A stretch of DNA of 64,000 nucleotides from Streptococcus sp. 263_SSPC (GCF_001071995.1 NZ_JVNU01000059.1:1-64000), one strand, 5' to 3'; numbered from the stretch's first letter, positions 17,856-27,611 are shown. The notes: generated by a model from the letters alone, not told the origin. Program-made: numbers and translations.

Positions 17856-19187
17856 TTAGTTTTGTGTTGGAGAAGTATTTGATAGGAGTTTTTCATACGC
17901 AAACTCATATTTTTGAACGTCCCCTGCTCCCATAAACACGATTACTGCGTCTTTATAGTTTAATAATGGAGATACATTATCAAGAGGTAATACTTTCGCG
18001 CCACCTTTAACAAGTTTTGCTAAGTCTTCGATAGAAACATCCCCTGCTTCTTCACGAACAGATGCGAAAATATCACATAAGTATACGTGGTCCGCAAGTG
18101 ATAACACTGCCGCAAACTCTTCTAAAAGCGCGATTGTACGAGTGAATGTATGTGGTTGGAAGACCGCCACCACTTCTTTATCTGGATATTTTTGACGTGC
18201 CGCATCTAATGTTGCACGAATTTCAGATGGGTGGTGAGCGTAGTCATCGATGATAGTAACGCCGTTAATTACTTTTTCAGAGAAGCGACGTTTCACTCCA
18301 CCGAAAGTGCTGAATTGTTCAGCTAATTCATTACGATCTAAATCGTTTAAGTAGTAGAATGCGATAATCGCTAATGCATTAAGGATGTTGTGGTCTCCAT
18401 ATGTTGGAATATAGAAATGACCATATAATTCGCCTTTAATATACGCATCAAAGTAGCTTCCGCCTTTTTCTTTACGGATATTTTTAGCAATCACATCATT
18501 GTTTTCACCAACACCGTAATAAGTAACAGGTACAATCGCATCTAAGGTACGTAATCTCTCATCATCCCCGCAAGCGATGATTCCTTTTTTCACTTGTTTA
18601 CCAAATGCTTCAAAGGCACTTTGAACATCTTCGATATCTGTATAGTAATCAGGATGGTCAAAGTCGATATTGGTCATGATGGCATAGTCTGGACGGTACG
18701 CCATAAAGTGACGTTTATATTCACAAGCTTCTAAAACGAAGTACTCTGAATTTTCAATCCCTTTACCAGTTCCATCACCGATAAGATAGCTTGTTGGTTC
18801 CATTCCACTTAATACGTGAGATAGCAACCCTGTTGTACTTGTTTTACCGTGCGAACCAGTAATGGCAACACTCTTATAGCCTTTTAACAATTCGCCTAAG
18901 AATTTGTGATAACGAATGACTTCCACGCCTTTTTCACGCGCAGAAACTAATTCTTCATGGCTATCTGGAAAAGCATTCCCAGCAATCACAATTTGTCCTT
19001 CTTTAATATTGTCAGCGCTGAATGGTAATAATGTAATTCCAGCTTCCTCTAATCCTTTTTGAGTGAAGAAGTATTGTTCTAAGTCTGACCCTTGCACTTT
19101 ATAGCCTTCCCCATGTAATACTAAGGCTAATGCGCTCATTCCTGATCCTTTTATTCCCGTAAAGTGATAAATCTTACTTTTATCCAT
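17856..19187 (-). CDS. murC: UDP-N-acetylmuramate--L-alanine ligase
   Basis: Cytoplasmic ATP-dependent ligase adding L-Ala to UDP-MurNAc, the first peptide step of peptidoglycan synthesis. The N-terminal Rossmann part has [14 protein letters not shown]. The ATP loop is [12 protein letters not shown] (near residue 113), then [21 protein letters not shown] and [14 protein letters not shown]. The 443 residues are typical. It is the last gene of the ytmP-to-murC cluster, placed after ytpR as in B. subtilis but with a different gene between them. Confidence 0.97.
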   Translation of the reverse strand: MDKSKIYHFTGIKGSGMSALALVLHGEGYKVQGSDLEQYFFTQKGLEEAGITLLPFSADNIKEGQIVIAGNAFPDSHEELVSAREKGVEVIRYHKFLGELLKGYKSVAITGSHGKTSTTGLLSHVLSGMEPTSYLIGDGTGKGIENSEYFVLEACEYKRHFMAYRPDYAIMTNIDFDHPDYYTDIEDVQSAFEAFGKQVKKGIIACGDDERLRTLDAIVPVTYYGVGENNDVIAKNIRKEKGGSYFDAYIKGELYGHFYIPTYGDHNILNALAIIAFYYLNDLDRNELAEQFSTFGGVKRRFSEKVINGVTIIDDYAHHPSEIRATLDAARQKYPDKEVVAVFQPHTFTRTIALLEEFAAVLSLADHVYLCDIFASVREEAGDVSIEDLAKLVKGGAKVLPLDNVSPLLNYKDAVIVFMGAGDVQKYEFAYEKLLSNTSPTQN

Positions 19188-19207
19188 TTTTTCTCCTCGC
19201 TTTTCTA

Positions 19208-20014
19208 CTACTGTTTTTTTGGATGAACATATGGCAACTGACGTTCATGTTGCTCCTGTTCCATAATCATCGATAACGATTTTTTCATTGCGCGTCTTTG
19301 TTTTCCTGTTAGTGGTTTTTCCGGTGCTTTTCGTCTTTCAACTTTTGTCTCCGGCAAGCCTTCTAACAAGGATTCTTGCACGACTTCAACATCTGATTCT
19401 TGTTTGCGTTTAAAGGCAGGAACATAGCCCTTTGTTGCGAAAACTTGGCTTTGTACTGGTTTCTCATAAGAGGTGCCATTGTACTCTTTCAAACGTTTTT
19501 CGATTGTATCTTCTTGTTCCTCGACGGATACCAATAAAGCTTCTTCCTTCTCGAATAGAATCAAGTCCGTACTATTTGGCAATAACTCATTTTCTAATTC
19601 GCGATAAGAAACTTTTGGTGTTTCCTCTTGTTCTAAACCTCTAGTACTCGAAGGTACCGTACTTGGTTTAAAAGGTTTGCGTTGATTCGTATTTAAATAA
19701 GAAGTCCAATCCACACGCGGTTTATATTTTTGATGACCTTCCGTCGCTTTTTCCTTAAATGAACGGAATTGCGCGGGTAATTGATGTTCCTCTTTTTCAA
19801 TTGGTTGTAAGAGTGCTGCATCAGGTCGCTCATCAAAAGGTAAGGATTCTTGTGGAGTCTCATCTTTTCTTGTGGCATCAACTCGCGTCATTTCTTCAAC
19901 GACTTGATCTTCAAAAGTTTGACCTTGCTTCAAGTAATTCGGAAAAGTAGACTTTTCACGTCTTGATTGAAGCGATGCGAATGAATCGTTTTTCTCGTTA
20001 AATGGTTCATTCAT
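19208..20014 (-). CDS. charged low-complexity protein, unknown
   Basis: I do not recognise this 268-residue protein. It has no signal peptide or membrane helix, is rich in Glu, Lys, Gln and Pro, and looks largely disordered. A basic patch ([19 protein letters not shown]) lies near the C-terminus. It sits 17 bp after ytpR and 20 bp before murC, exactly where B. subtilis carries the DNA translocase sftA. No Walker motifs are present. It could be the leftover N-terminal linker of an SftA-like translocase, or an unrelated replacement; homology is untested. Confidence 0.6.
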   Translation of the reverse strand: MNEPFNEKNDSFASLQSRREKSTFPNYLKQGQTFEDQVVEEMTRVDATRKDETPQESLPFDERPDAALLQPIEKEEHQLPAQFRSFKEKATEGHQKYKPRVDWTSYLNTNQRKPFKPSTVPSSTRGLEQEETPKVSYRELENELLPNSTDLILFEKEEALLVSVEEQEDTIEKRLKEYNGTSYEKPVQSQVFATKGYVPAFKRKQESDVEVVQESLLEGLPETKVERRKAPEKPLTGKQRRAMKKSLSMIMEQEQHERQLPYVHPKKQ

Positions 20015-20030
20015 GACTCCGTATCCTCCT

Positions 20031-20657
20031 TTATTGTAAGTTTAATGTTTTAAATGGCGTTCCTACTGGAGTCGCATCATCTAATACTAAGATTCCTTTT
20101 TTCGCTGGTGCGTTTTCTAAACCTAATTCACGTGCTGAGCAAAGCATTCCGTGACTAGCTACTCCGCGTAATTCTCCAGCCCAAATGATAGCGCCACTTG
20201 GCATTACTGTACCAGGTTTAGCAACAACCACTTTTTGTCCTGCTTTCACGTTCGGTGCTCCGCAGACGATTTGTAACACTTCAGAGTCACTTACTCGTGT
20301 CATTGTCACATGTAAGTGGTCAGAATCTTCATGATCTACGCAACTTTCAACGTATCCAACTACAAGTGCATCTTCTGGTGTTAAATCTAAAGTTGAAACA
20401 TCAAACCCAGCTTTTTCAATCAATCCTTTGACAACTTCTTGTTGCTTGGGAGTTAGGATTTGTTGTCCATCTTCTTCAAATGAAATCACTTCAGAAATCT
20501 TTTCTATATTATAGCCTAGAACTTCTTTCGACTCACGAACAAAGACTTGAGTCACATCTCCTTTTTTCTCATAGTCGACGTCGTAGCGGTTTGCAGTTCC
20601 ACTTGTTAATAATAACGTATCGCCGATACCCTTTTTGTTATAAAAACTTAACCACAT
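20031..20657 (-). CDS. ytpR: YtpR-family tRNA-binding-domain protein
   Basis: Protein with a C-terminal EMAP/PheT-like tRNA-binding OB domain (about residues 90-205), seen in VGYVESCVDHEDSDHLHVT, VCGAPNVKAGQKVVVAKPGT and GVASHGMLCSARELGL. These match the B2-type domain of the PheT subunit. The N-terminal part is the YtpR-specific domain. The biochemical role is not settled. The start has AGAGG 6 bases upstream. It lies between the M42 peptidase and the unknown gene before murC, the conserved Bacilli neighbourhood. Confidence 0.92.
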   Translation of the reverse strand: MWLSFYNKKGIGDTLLLTSGTANRYDVDYEKKGDVTQVFVRESKEVLGYNIEKISEVISFEEDGQQILTPKQQEVVKGLIEKAGFDVSTLDLTPEDALVVGYVESCVDHEDSDHLHVTMTRVSDSEVLQIVCGAPNVKAGQKVVVAKPGTVMPSGAIIWAGELRGVASHGMLCSARELGLENAPAKKGILVLDDATPVGTPFKTLNLQ

Positions 20658-20676
20658 ATATTGTACCTCTTTACTC

Positions 20677-21762
20677 TTAATTTGTTCTTCCGTCTAAAAT
20701 AGTGTTCACTGTGCTACGGTCTAATGCACGGATTGTTTGGATAACCATTTCACGTGCTGCTTCGTAGTCTTTAATTGAGAACATTGTTTGGTGTGTATGA
20801 ATATAACGAGCACAAACCCCGATTACCGCACTAGGAACCCCTTGATTCATTAAGTGTGCTTTACCAGCATCTGTTCCACCTTGAGAAACAAAGTATTGGA
20901 ACGGAATGTTATGAGTTAACGCAGTGTCTTCTAGGAATTCTTTCATACGAGGAAGAGTCACCATACCTGGGTCTAAAATACGTAATAAGAATCCTTGGTC
21001 TAGGTGTCCAAACGTTTCTTTTGAACCATTAATATCATCTGCTGCTGAGCAGTCTACTGCAAAGAATAAATCAGGATTGAATTTTGTCACACTTGGACCA
21101 GTTCCACGTAATCCAACTTCTTCTTGCACGTTTGCTCCAGCGATTAATGTATTTGGTAAAGTTTCATCTTTAACAGCTTTCAATGCTTCAAGAACGACTG
21201 TACATCCATAACGGTTATCCCATGATTTAGAAATCATGCGTTTCTTATTGGCAGTCCAAATGGTTTCTACATCTGGAACGATTGTATCGCCAGGACGGCA
21301 GCCATATTCAAGCGCTTCTTCACGTGAAGTAAATCCAGCATCGAATAAAATGTCGGTTACTTTCACAGCTGGTTGTTGACCACCAGCCGCGCGTAATAAA
21401 TGTGGTGGAATTGAAGATGAAATAATTGGATAGTCTCCATTACGAGTTAATAATGTAAAACGTTGTGCTGAAACCACATATGGGTTCCATCCACCTAAAG
21501 GACTTACTTTGAACATTCCGTTTGGAGTGATGTTTGTTACCATGAAACCAACTTCGTCCATGTGCGCTGCAATCATAATGCGTGGTGCATCTTCTTCTTT
21601 GCTATCACGAACCCCAAAAATACCGCCAAGACCATCTTGTTCAATGCGGTCCACTAAAGGTGTTAATTCGTTTCTCATGAATTCACGAATACGCCCTTCG
21701 TGTCCACTTGTCCCTTTCATTTCTGTTAACGTTTTGATTAATTGTTCTGTATGAGCTTCCAT
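20677..21762 (-). CDS. M42-family glutamyl-type aminopeptidase
   Basis: Cytoplasmic two-metal aminopeptidase of the M42 family (PepA/YtoP type), trimming peptides. Metal ligands and catalytic residues are visible: AAHMDEVGF, SWDNRYGCTV, VQEEVGLRGTG (two Glu), VDCSAADD and the late HTHQTMF histidine. The start chosen is the ATG at 21762 with AGAGG 6 bases before it, giving 361 residues; an upstream in-frame ATG at 21795 lacks a ribosome site. It matches the place of ytoP in B. subtilis. YtpP and YtpQ, normally next, are absent. Confidence 0.93.
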   Translation of the reverse strand: MEAHTEQLIKTLTEMKGTSGHEGRIREFMRNELTPLVDRIEQDGLGGIFGVRDSKEEDAPRIMIAAHMDEVGFMVTNITPNGMFKVSPLGGWNPYVVSAQRFTLLTRNGDYPIISSSIPPHLLRAAGGQQPAVKVTDILFDAGFTSREEALEYGCRPGDTIVPDVETIWTANKKRMISKSWDNRYGCTVVLEALKAVKDETLPNTLIAGANVQEEVGLRGTGPSVTKFNPDLFFAVDCSAADDINGSKETFGHLDQGFLLRILDPGMVTLPRMKEFLEDTALTHNIPFQYFVSQGGTDAGKAHLMNQGVPSAVIGVCARYIHTHQTMFSIKDYEAAREMVIQTIRALDRSTVNTILDGRTN

Positions 21763-21810
21763 TGTATCCTCTTCTTTCCTACTTCTATAAAACATCTTAT
21801 AAACGCGCCA

Positions 21811-21833
21811 AAAGCTGGAGGTCCTCCAGCTTT
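21811..21833 (-). terminator. hairpin after PepSY gene, weak terminator
   Basis: AAAGCTGGAGG and its perfect complement face each other around one base. The following minus-strand sequence TGGCGCG lacks a good T-tract, so termination may be partial, letting transcripts run on into the M42 peptidase gene. Confidence 0.5.
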
Positions 21834-21839
21834 CTTTAA

Positions 21840-22166
21840 TTATCCAATTTTGTATAAATCAATAACGGCTCCTGTTTTTGCATCTGCATAAAATTCGTAT
21901 TGGACTAGTTCATTATCTTCTTTACGAGTAACCCCGCCATAATAAACTTCCCCATAAAACTCAGGGCTATCCACGAATACAGGTTCCATCTCAATCCAAG
22001 AGCCTTCGATAGTACCTACTACTTGAAATAATTTACGTACATTTTGAACAATAACATCTCCATTGACATTTCTGCGTTCAAACCATTTTGAAGTGACCCA
22101 TGCTCCAATAACAGCACCCGCTGCTAGTAGAAAACTTGCACCTTTGAAACTATTTTTTGATTCCAT
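21840..22166 (-). CDS. YtzB-like PepSY protein, membrane anchored
   Basis: Protein of 108 residues with an N-terminal hydrophobic helix (about residues 8-25, FLLAAGAVIGAWVTSKW) and one PepSY-like domain ending YEFYADAKTGAVIDLYKIG. PepSY domains are thought to inhibit or modulate proteases at the cell surface. It matches the place of ytzB in the B. subtilis trmB-ytzB-ytoP order. A strong hairpin follows it. Confidence 0.8.
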   Translation of the reverse strand: MESKNSFKGASFLLAAGAVIGAWVTSKWFERRNVNGDVIVQNVRKLFQVVGTIEGSWIEMEPVFVDSPEFYGEVYYGGVTRKEDNELVQYEFYADAKTGAVIDLYKIG

Positions 22167-22188
22167 ATGAATCAGGCTCCTTTATTTG

Positions 22189-22857
22189 TTATTCAGGTTG
22201 TTTAAAAGCTTTTCTATCCTGTGGGAAAATCACTTCCACACGATAAATTGGATGACCTTTTGCTGAGAATTTCTCTTCGTATTCTGTCATCACATTTCCT
22301 GGAAATTCCACTTGATGTAAATCTAACCAAACTTGTTTTAACACAAGTCCAAATTGTGAGAATGAAGCAAGGCTGTATTCAAACAATCCTCGGTTATCTG
22401 TCTTGAAGTGTAATTCTCCAAATGGTGGTAATACTTTTTCGTATCCAACTAAGAAACTTTCATGAGTCAAGCGACGTTTTGCATGACGTTTCTTTGGCCA
22501 TGGATCTGAGAAGTTCAAGTAAATTTGTGCGACCTCTCCATCTTCGAAGTAGTCTGTTACTTGTCCACCGTTCACATGTAATAATTGTAAGTTTGGAACA
22601 TCTGCTGCAAGAGCTTTTTCAAGTGCGACTACAAGGACGCTTTCTTGAATTTCAATTCCAATATAGTTAATGTTTGGGTTTTGACGAGCCATGCCGCTCA
22701 CGAATTGACCTTTCCCAGAACCAATCTCGATATGGATTGGATTGTTATTGCCAAAACGTTCATGCCATCTTCCCTTCCATTGCGCTGGATCTTGGATGAC
22801 CATTTCTGGGTGAGCAGCTAGTGCATCTTTTGCCCAAGGTTTATTTCTTAATCTCAA
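22189..22857 (-). CDS. trmB: tRNA (guanine-N7-)-methyltransferase
   Basis: Makes m7G46 in the variable loop of tRNA using S-adenosylmethionine. The family start [10 protein letters not shown] is clear. [16 protein letters not shown] binds the cofactor, [13 protein letters not shown] follows, and [19 protein letters not shown] is the catalytic signature with its Asp. The 222 residues match the family. It is co-directional with ytmP, 14 bp apart, as in other Bacilli. Confidence 0.97.
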   Translation of the reverse strand: MRLRNKPWAKDALAAHPEMVIQDPAQWKGRWHERFGNNNPIHIEIGSGKGQFVSGMARQNPNINYIGIEIQESVLVVALEKALAADVPNLQLLHVNGGQVTDYFEDGEVAQIYLNFSDPWPKKRHAKRRLTHESFLVGYEKVLPPFGELHFKTDNRGLFEYSLASFSQFGLVLKQVWLDLHQVEFPGNVMTEYEEKFSAKGHPIYRVEVIFPQDRKAFKQPE

Positions 22858-22871
22858 AGTCTAACTCCTGT

Positions 22872-23675
22872 CTATTCTTCTGTTGGCTTTCCGATACGAT
22901 TATTGTAAATCGACTTCACCAAAAGAATTTTCTCATTCATTTCAAGGTAACGTCCCTCGAAGTGCGTTTTCTTAATGTAATTCAAGCAATTCATGAGAGC
23001 ATACCATTCAATTCGTTGATAAATATTTGTAGACAGTTGTAAGCCATACATATCAAGCCATTCACCCCATTGATGAACAGGAATGTATTGCGTCAAGATC
23101 ATCGTCAAATCAGAAACTGGATCGGCAAGGCGAACCATTTCCCAGTCGACAAGGTAGAGCTTCTCGTCTTCTGATAACATAAAGTTACGACGGTCTAAAT
23201 CTCCGTGACAAACTGTTTTCCCAACTTCGCTCACAAGCGGAATCGTTTCAATTAAGTAATTCAAAACTTCATTTAAGAAACGGTGGGTTTGTAATCCTGA
23301 CTGTAAATTATTTAAATATTCATCGATGAATTTTTGAGTGCTATACTCTTCACCTTGAATTTGTTGCAACATTTGTAAAAGATTTGGGGATTGATGAATT
23401 TGTTTTAACAGCTCAATGACTTCGACGGACCCCATTTCTTCCTTAGTGAGGGATCTTCCAGACAACCATTCTTGAGCTGTAATGACATCACCATTACCCG
23501 CACGTTTGGTCCATATTAACTTAGGAGTGATACCTTCACCCGATAGCACCGCTAAAAACGGTGAAGCGTTTCTCTTTAGAAATACACGTTCATGGTCTTT
23601 TACACCCATGTACGCTTGACCGGTGTCCCCACCAATTGGATGGAGATCCCATCCTGTGTCCATGTTATATTCCAT
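22872..23675 (-). CDS. ytmP: YtmP-like APH-fold phosphotransferase
   Basis: Kinase-like protein of the aminoglycoside/choline phosphotransferase fold. The catalytic loop is CHGDLDRRNFML and the metal-binding Asp is in LVDWEMVRLADPVSDL. The substrate is not known; conserved linkage with trmB rather than resistance genes argues against antibiotic inactivation. Its 267 residues are normal. It has a clear promoter directly upstream and probably heads the ytmP-trmB-ytzB cluster. Confidence 0.9.
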   Translation of the reverse strand: MEYNMDTGWDLHPIGGDTGQAYMGVKDHERVFLKRNASPFLAVLSGEGITPKLIWTKRAGNGDVITAQEWLSGRSLTKEEMGSVEVIELLKQIHQSPNLLQMLQQIQGEEYSTQKFIDEYLNNLQSGLQTHRFLNEVLNYLIETIPLVSEVGKTVCHGDLDRRNFMLSEDEKLYLVDWEMVRLADPVSDLTMILTQYIPVHQWGEWLDMYGLQLSTNIYQRIEWYALMNCLNYIKKTHFEGRYLEMNEKILLVKSIYNNRIGKPTEE

Positions 23676-23727
23676 CTATTCCATCCCTAACGACAAATTC
23701 TGTTTCCTTTAATAAATCTATTCTTTT

Positions 23728-23756
23728 ATTTTATGGTTTTATACCATTTGAGTCAA
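23728..23756 (-). promoter_or_regulatory. ytmP: ytmP promoter
   Basis: Minus-strand -35 TTGACT (23751-23756), 17-bp spacer, -10 TAAAAT (23728-23733). Confidence 0.75.
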
Positions 23757-23785
23757 GTTTGTGCGCTACTTAGTAGCCTACAAAC
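23757..23785 (-). terminator. hairpin between ecsB stop and ytmP -35
   Basis: GTTTGT...GCTAC/GTAGC...ACAAAC forms a 29-base hairpin starting right after the ecsB stop and ending right at the ytmP -35 box. There is no T-tract, so it may be an RNA 3' end protector or a binding site and not a classic terminator. Confidence 0.5.
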
Positions 23786-25018
23786 TTAAATTTTTCTTCT
23801 CTTCTTAAGGAATCGATAACGCAAATAAAATTGTGTAAAGAATACACCGAAAATCGGATAGAAAATAATCCCTACTAATCCAATCATTTCACGCATACCT
23901 ATCACTGAAGAAATGCCCAGTACAACACCGGATGCGACCATCGTCATCATGAGGACTGATAAATTATCCTTAAGACGAGTGTTGCTATCCACTAAAGAGG
24001 CAAAATGACTATTTTGCGTGTTGGCACTTTGGATAACCCCAACGAGTTGGAATCCTAATAGCATCACAAGTAACGCATTGACGATAAAGTTCCAATAATA
24101 CTCTTGAGAAAATAATGCAACTACAAAGCTGACAACTGCCAGTTGTAATAATAAACTCATATATTGACTCGTACGAACGACCGTACGACTCACTAAATAG
24201 CGATGACCACTTGGATTTTTTCCAACAAGTACCTTCAATACGCCATCTAAATATGAACGGCGATGCGCTTGTGGTTTATGCACCATTGGCACATCCACAA
24301 ACAATGCATATAGGCGATAAATTCGTTGTTGTCTTTCTAATTCCGACTCAATCATAGAATCGAATCGATAGACAAAGGCCGCTTTTCCATAATAGTACTC
24401 GATAAAAACACTCAGAAGAATTGGAATCACTAATAAAACAAATGACCAAGCTTCAGAAATCCATAAAAACATTCCGAAGAAGTTCACTACTGCAATTACA
24501 TAAATTCCGAGTTTTTCTATCCATGTAAAATGGAGCACTCCGCGGTAAGCATATTTCGTACAACGGAATAATAAATCTTTAAAGAGCACTTGTAAGAGGA
24601 ATAGCTTTACGAACATACTCATATTCGTTCCAAAGGCTTGTGCCACGATTGGAAAGACAATTCCTGTTGAAGCCAACATCACAAGTAGCGGAAGCGCCCA
24701 ACTACGACGAATCGCTTTTTGTAAGTACGCCTTAAAGTCTTGCCCCACTACCGATAAAAATATTCCATCGGCTGGTTCGAGCAACGTTGCTACTCCGCCA
24801 AAGAATGGAACACTCGCTAGTAGAACTGCAAGTAACCCTAGTAAAGGCCATTCCAATACACGAATCGTTTGAATCCAACTCGAGTATTGCACCATGATAA
24901 AGCCAAATAAGAAAAATAAGACAATCAAGAAATGGTCATTCAGCATATAGCGAATATACTTCATGCTTTTCTTTTGATATTTTCTTACGCGAGCCTCAAA
25001 AATTGTTGCACTATTCAT
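23786..25018 (-). CDS. ecsB: ABC transporter permease EcsB
   Basis: Membrane subunit of the Ecs ABC transporter, which in B. subtilis affects protein secretion, competence and RasP-dependent intramembrane proteolysis. The 410 residues contain about eight to ten hydrophobic helices, in keeping with the EcsB family. It overlaps ecsA by 8 bp. I prefer the second ATG (25018), with GGGG about 9 bases upstream, over the ATG at 25024, where the spacing is only 3. ecsC is absent here. Confidence 0.92.
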   Translation of the reverse strand: MNSATIFEARVRKYQKKSMKYIRYMLNDHFLIVLFFLFGFIMVQYSSWIQTIRVLEWPLLGLLAVLLASVPFFGGVATLLEPADGIFLSVVGQDFKAYLQKAIRRSWALPLLVMLASTGIVFPIVAQAFGTNMSMFVKLFLLQVLFKDLLFRCTKYAYRGVLHFTWIEKLGIYVIAVVNFFGMFLWISEAWSFVLLVIPILLSVFIEYYYGKAAFVYRFDSMIESELERQQRIYRLYALFVDVPMVHKPQAHRRSYLDGVLKVLVGKNPSGHRYLVSRTVVRTSQYMSLLLQLAVVSFVVALFSQEYYWNFIVNALLVMLLGFQLVGVIQSANTQNSHFASLVDSNTRLKDNLSVLMMTMVASGVVLGISSVIGMREMIGLVGIIFYPIFGVFFTQFYLRYRFLKKRRKI

Positions 25019-25751
25019 GGGCATCGTCCCCTGTCGTTAATGCAAAGTAAATTTCCTCAAGAGAAGTTTCTTCAATATTCGAAGTTGCGCGTAAGCCTTC
25101 GATATCGCCTTGTGCAATTACTTTTCCTTCGTGTAACACGATGAAACGATCACAATACTTCTCAGCCGTATCTAATACGTGAGTCGACATTAAAATCGCT
25201 GCACCCTTTTCTTTCTTTTCTTTCAAGACTTGAAGTAAAGTACGAATCCCTAGTGGATCGAGTCCTAAAAATGGTTCATCGACCACATAGACGGGCACGT
25301 CTAGCATTAACGCGCAGACGATGAGTACTTTTTGCTTCATTCCTTTTGAGAAATATGCTGGGAACCAATCCAATTGCTTCGTTAAGCGGAAAGCTTCCAC
25401 AAGCTCCATTGCATGAGCCATTGTCTCTTCGTTCATTTGATTATACGAACGAGCCACAAATTCAATATGCTCTCTAAACGTCAATTCTTCGTAAAGAACT
25501 GGACTTTCTGGAATGACCGCAATCGACTGACGGTAGCCCCGTTGGTTTTCGAGAATACTTAGTTTCTCTACTTCTACTCTTCCGCTAAAAGGGGTAAGTT
25601 GCCCAATAATCGTTTTAATTGTCGTACTCTTACCGGCACCATTCAAACCGATTAGGCCGCAAATCTCGCCTGGATTTACATCAAAAGTGATGTCTGTAAT
25701 GACAGGAACTTTTGTATATCCTGCAGTTACATTGTTTAATTGTAGTGACAT
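25011..25751 (-). CDS. ecsA: ABC transporter ATPase EcsA
   Basis: ATP-binding subunit of the Ecs transporter. Walker A is GLNGAGKSTT (near residue 36). The signature motif has the EcsA-like form YFSKGMKQK instead of LSGGQ. Walker B is VYVVDEPFLGLDP, and the switch His is in STHVLDT. The 246 residues are full length. The ecsA-ecsB operon is divergent from hit, the arrangement seen in B. subtilis. Confidence 0.95.
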   Translation of the reverse strand: MSLQLNNVTAGYTKVPVITDITFDVNPGEICGLIGLNGAGKSTTIKTIIGQLTPFSGRVEVEKLSILENQRGYRQSIAVIPESPVLYEELTFREHIEFVARSYNQMNEETMAHAMELVEAFRLTKQLDWFPAYFSKGMKQKVLIVCALMLDVPVYVVDEPFLGLDPLGIRTLLQVLKEKKEKGAAILMSTHVLDTAEKYCDRFIVLHEGKVIAQGDIEGLRATSNIEETSLEEIYFALTTGDDAHE

Positions 25752-25780
25752 ATAGATTCTCCTATCTAACTATTCTCCTC

Positions 25781-25809
25781 ATTATACCATAAAGCAAAAA
25801 AAGTGTGAA
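25781..25809 (-). promoter_or_regulatory. ecsA: ecsAB promoter
   Basis: Minus-strand -35 TTCACA (25804-25809), 17-bp spacer, perfect -10 TATAAT (25781-25786) with an upstream ATGG. Confidence 0.75.
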
Positions 25810-25962
25810 AGGACGCGGAATAAGTGCACTTTTCTTATTCAAGTATAGAACCCTTGAGCAATTTCGCCTCTAAGAACTAAATAACAGCTCTCCGTCCTGA
25901 AAGCCTTTCATTTTACAGCATTTTTTGATACCATAGAGGTACGAACTCAAGGAGGAAACACC

Positions 25963-26385
25963 ATGACAGATTGCATTTTTGATAAAATTATTAATAAAGA
26001 AATTCCAGCACATATCGTGTATGAAGATGACGTAGTACTTGCGTTCCTTGACATTTCGCAAGTAACACCAGGGCACACACTGGTCGTTCCTAAAAAACAC
26101 GTTGCCAATATCTTCGAATATGACGAAGACTTAGCAAGCGCAGTTTTTGCACGTATTCCAAAAATCGCACGTGCCGTTCAAGCGTCAAACCCAGACATTA
26201 AAGGTTTAAACATTTTAAGTAATAACGGAGAGTTGGCATACCAAAGCGTCTTCCACTCTCATATCCACTTAATCCCACGCTATACAAAAGAAGATGGCTT
26301 CGGATTAAAATGGGAACCAACAAATCCAAGTTCAGAAGTATTAGCAGAAATCGCGCAATCAATTCGCGAACAAATGGAGGCATAA
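25963..26385 (+). CDS. hit: HIT-family nucleotide hydrolase
   Basis: Histidine-triad protein that hydrolyses nucleoside monophosphate conjugates such as AMP-lysine (the Hint/PKCI type). The catalytic HSHIHLIPRY triad is near residue 100, and an early IPAHIVYEDDVVLAFLD strand is typical. The 140 residues are normal. The start follows AAGGAGG. It is divergent from ecsAB, a conserved pairing, and 3 bp upstream of a YtxH-like gene. Confidence 0.94.
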   Translation: MTDCIFDKIINKEIPAHIVYEDDVVLAFLDISQVTPGHTLVVPKKHVANIFEYDEDLASAVFARIPKIARAVQASNPDIKGLNILSNNGELAYQSVFHSHIHLIPRYTKEDGFGLKWEPTNPSSEVLAEIAQSIREQMEA

Positions 26386-26388
26386 TCA

Positions 26389-26721
26389 ATGAGTAAATTT
26401 CTAAAAGGTTTTATTTTCGGTAGTGTGATCGGTGGAGCCGTTGCCCTACTAAACAACCCAAGAAGCGGTAAAGAAAATCGTGAAATCTTAGCAAAACAAA
26501 TTCAAGAAGTGACTCAGGATGTTACAGTGATTAACACTGGTAAATCCACTCTTGAAAGAGGCATTAAAGAAATCCAAGAAGTGATTGTTCCACAAACAAT
26601 GGAAGTTGTGAACTCTATTCAAGAAGAAGTCGCAAAATTCCAATTAGAAAACAAACCACGCTTCAGACGTATTCAAGATAAAATTCAAACATTGCAAACA
26701 CATCTTAAAGAAATGAAATAG
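26389..26721 (+). CDS. YtxH-like small membrane protein
   Basis: 110-residue protein with one N-terminal hydrophobic stretch (FIFGSVIGGAVALLNNPRSGKE), the signature of YtxH/YhaH general-stress proteins, followed by an amphipathic coiled-coil region. Function is not established. It follows hit by 3 bp, like yhaH near hit-ecs in Bacilli. Confidence 0.85.
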   Translation: MSKFLKGFIFGSVIGGAVALLNNPRSGKENREILAKQIQEVTQDVTVINTGKSTLERGIKEIQEVIVPQTMEVVNSIQEEVAKFQLENKPRFRRIQDKIQTLQTHLKEMK

Positions 26722-26733
26722 AGGTTTTGCTCT

Positions 26734-27606
26734 ATGATTAAATTATTTGCATCGGATATGGATGGTACTCTACTTACAAACCATGTAGAGGTTCATAAAA
26801 ATAACATTCAAGCGATTCGAAAAGTCCAAAAACAGGGGAAACACTTTATCGTTTGTACTGGACGCGATTATCTTCAAGCCAATTTCGCACTCGAACAAGC
26901 AGAATTACATCTTCCTGTCATTGCGATGAATGGCGCTCAAATTTTTGATAAAAATCATGACATTATCTGGGAAGTCACCATTCCTCATGAAACAGTCTAC
27001 ACCTTACTGGACTACTTCGATTCGATTGACTTGGACTGGCAGCTCGTGACTTCTGAAGGGAACTTTAGAAAGAATTATGCTCTCTTTATCAACAAAGTCA
27101 TTGAACGAAAAAAGGCCGAAAGAAATAATCTATCGCCTGAACAATTGAAAGAAGAAATTAGACAGCTCAAAATCCTTCTAGAAGCAACCGATGTGACGAC
27201 TGCTGAAGAAGTGCTATCGATTCCAGATATTAAGGTCTTCAAGATTATCGTCTCTCACGATGATGGGCCTACTTATTTCAAACCCGTTCGTGAGCATATC
27301 GATCAAGCGCATCCGAACCTTGTGGTCACTTCCGCATTTTATACGGATTTGGAAATCAACCATAAGGACGCTCAAAAAGGCATTGCGGTTGCTCACTATG
27401 CCGAAACACTTGGCTTATCGATGAAGCAAACTTTCGCAATTGGTGATAACTTCAATGACGTTTCGATGATTCGCGACGCAGGAATTGGTGTTGCAATGGG
27501 AAATGCTCCAGACGAAGTTAAAGCCGTTGCTGATTTTGTGACAGATACAAATGTTAACGGCGGTGTGGCAAAAGCGATTTGGCGTGTCCTCGAACAAGAA
27601 AAATAA
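26734..27606 (+). CDS. Cof-type HAD phosphatase
   Basis: Haloacid-dehalogenase phosphatase of the Cof subfamily (IIB cap), which hydrolyses sugar phosphates or flavin-related phosphates with wide specificity. Motif I is FASDMDGTLL with the nucleophile Asp, and motif IV is FAIGDNFNDVSMI. The cap domain lies between about residues 85 and 200. The 290 residues are normal. It ends the hit operon, with a strong terminator after it. Confidence 0.92.
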   Translation: MIKLFASDMDGTLLTNHVEVHKNNIQAIRKVQKQGKHFIVCTGRDYLQANFALEQAELHLPVIAMNGAQIFDKNHDIIWEVTIPHETVYTLLDYFDSIDLDWQLVTSEGNFRKNYALFINKVIERKKAERNNLSPEQLKEEIRQLKILLEATDVTTAEEVLSIPDIKVFKIIVSHDDGPTYFKPVREHIDQAHPNLVVTSAFYTDLEINHKDAQKGIAVAHYAETLGLSMKQTFAIGDNFNDVSMIRDAGIGVAMGNAPDEVKAVADFVTDTNVNGGVAKAIWRVLEQEK

Positions 27607-27611
27607 GCATC

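Noticed and set aside
21800-21840. Classical intrinsic terminator after the PepSY gene
   Set aside because: Kept only as a weak terminator: the stem is strong but no T-tract follows on the coding strand.
25818-25840. GAATAAG-N9-CTTATTC inverted repeat in the ecsA-hit divergent region
   Set aside because: Short arms, not aligned with either promoter; could be chance in AT-rich DNA.
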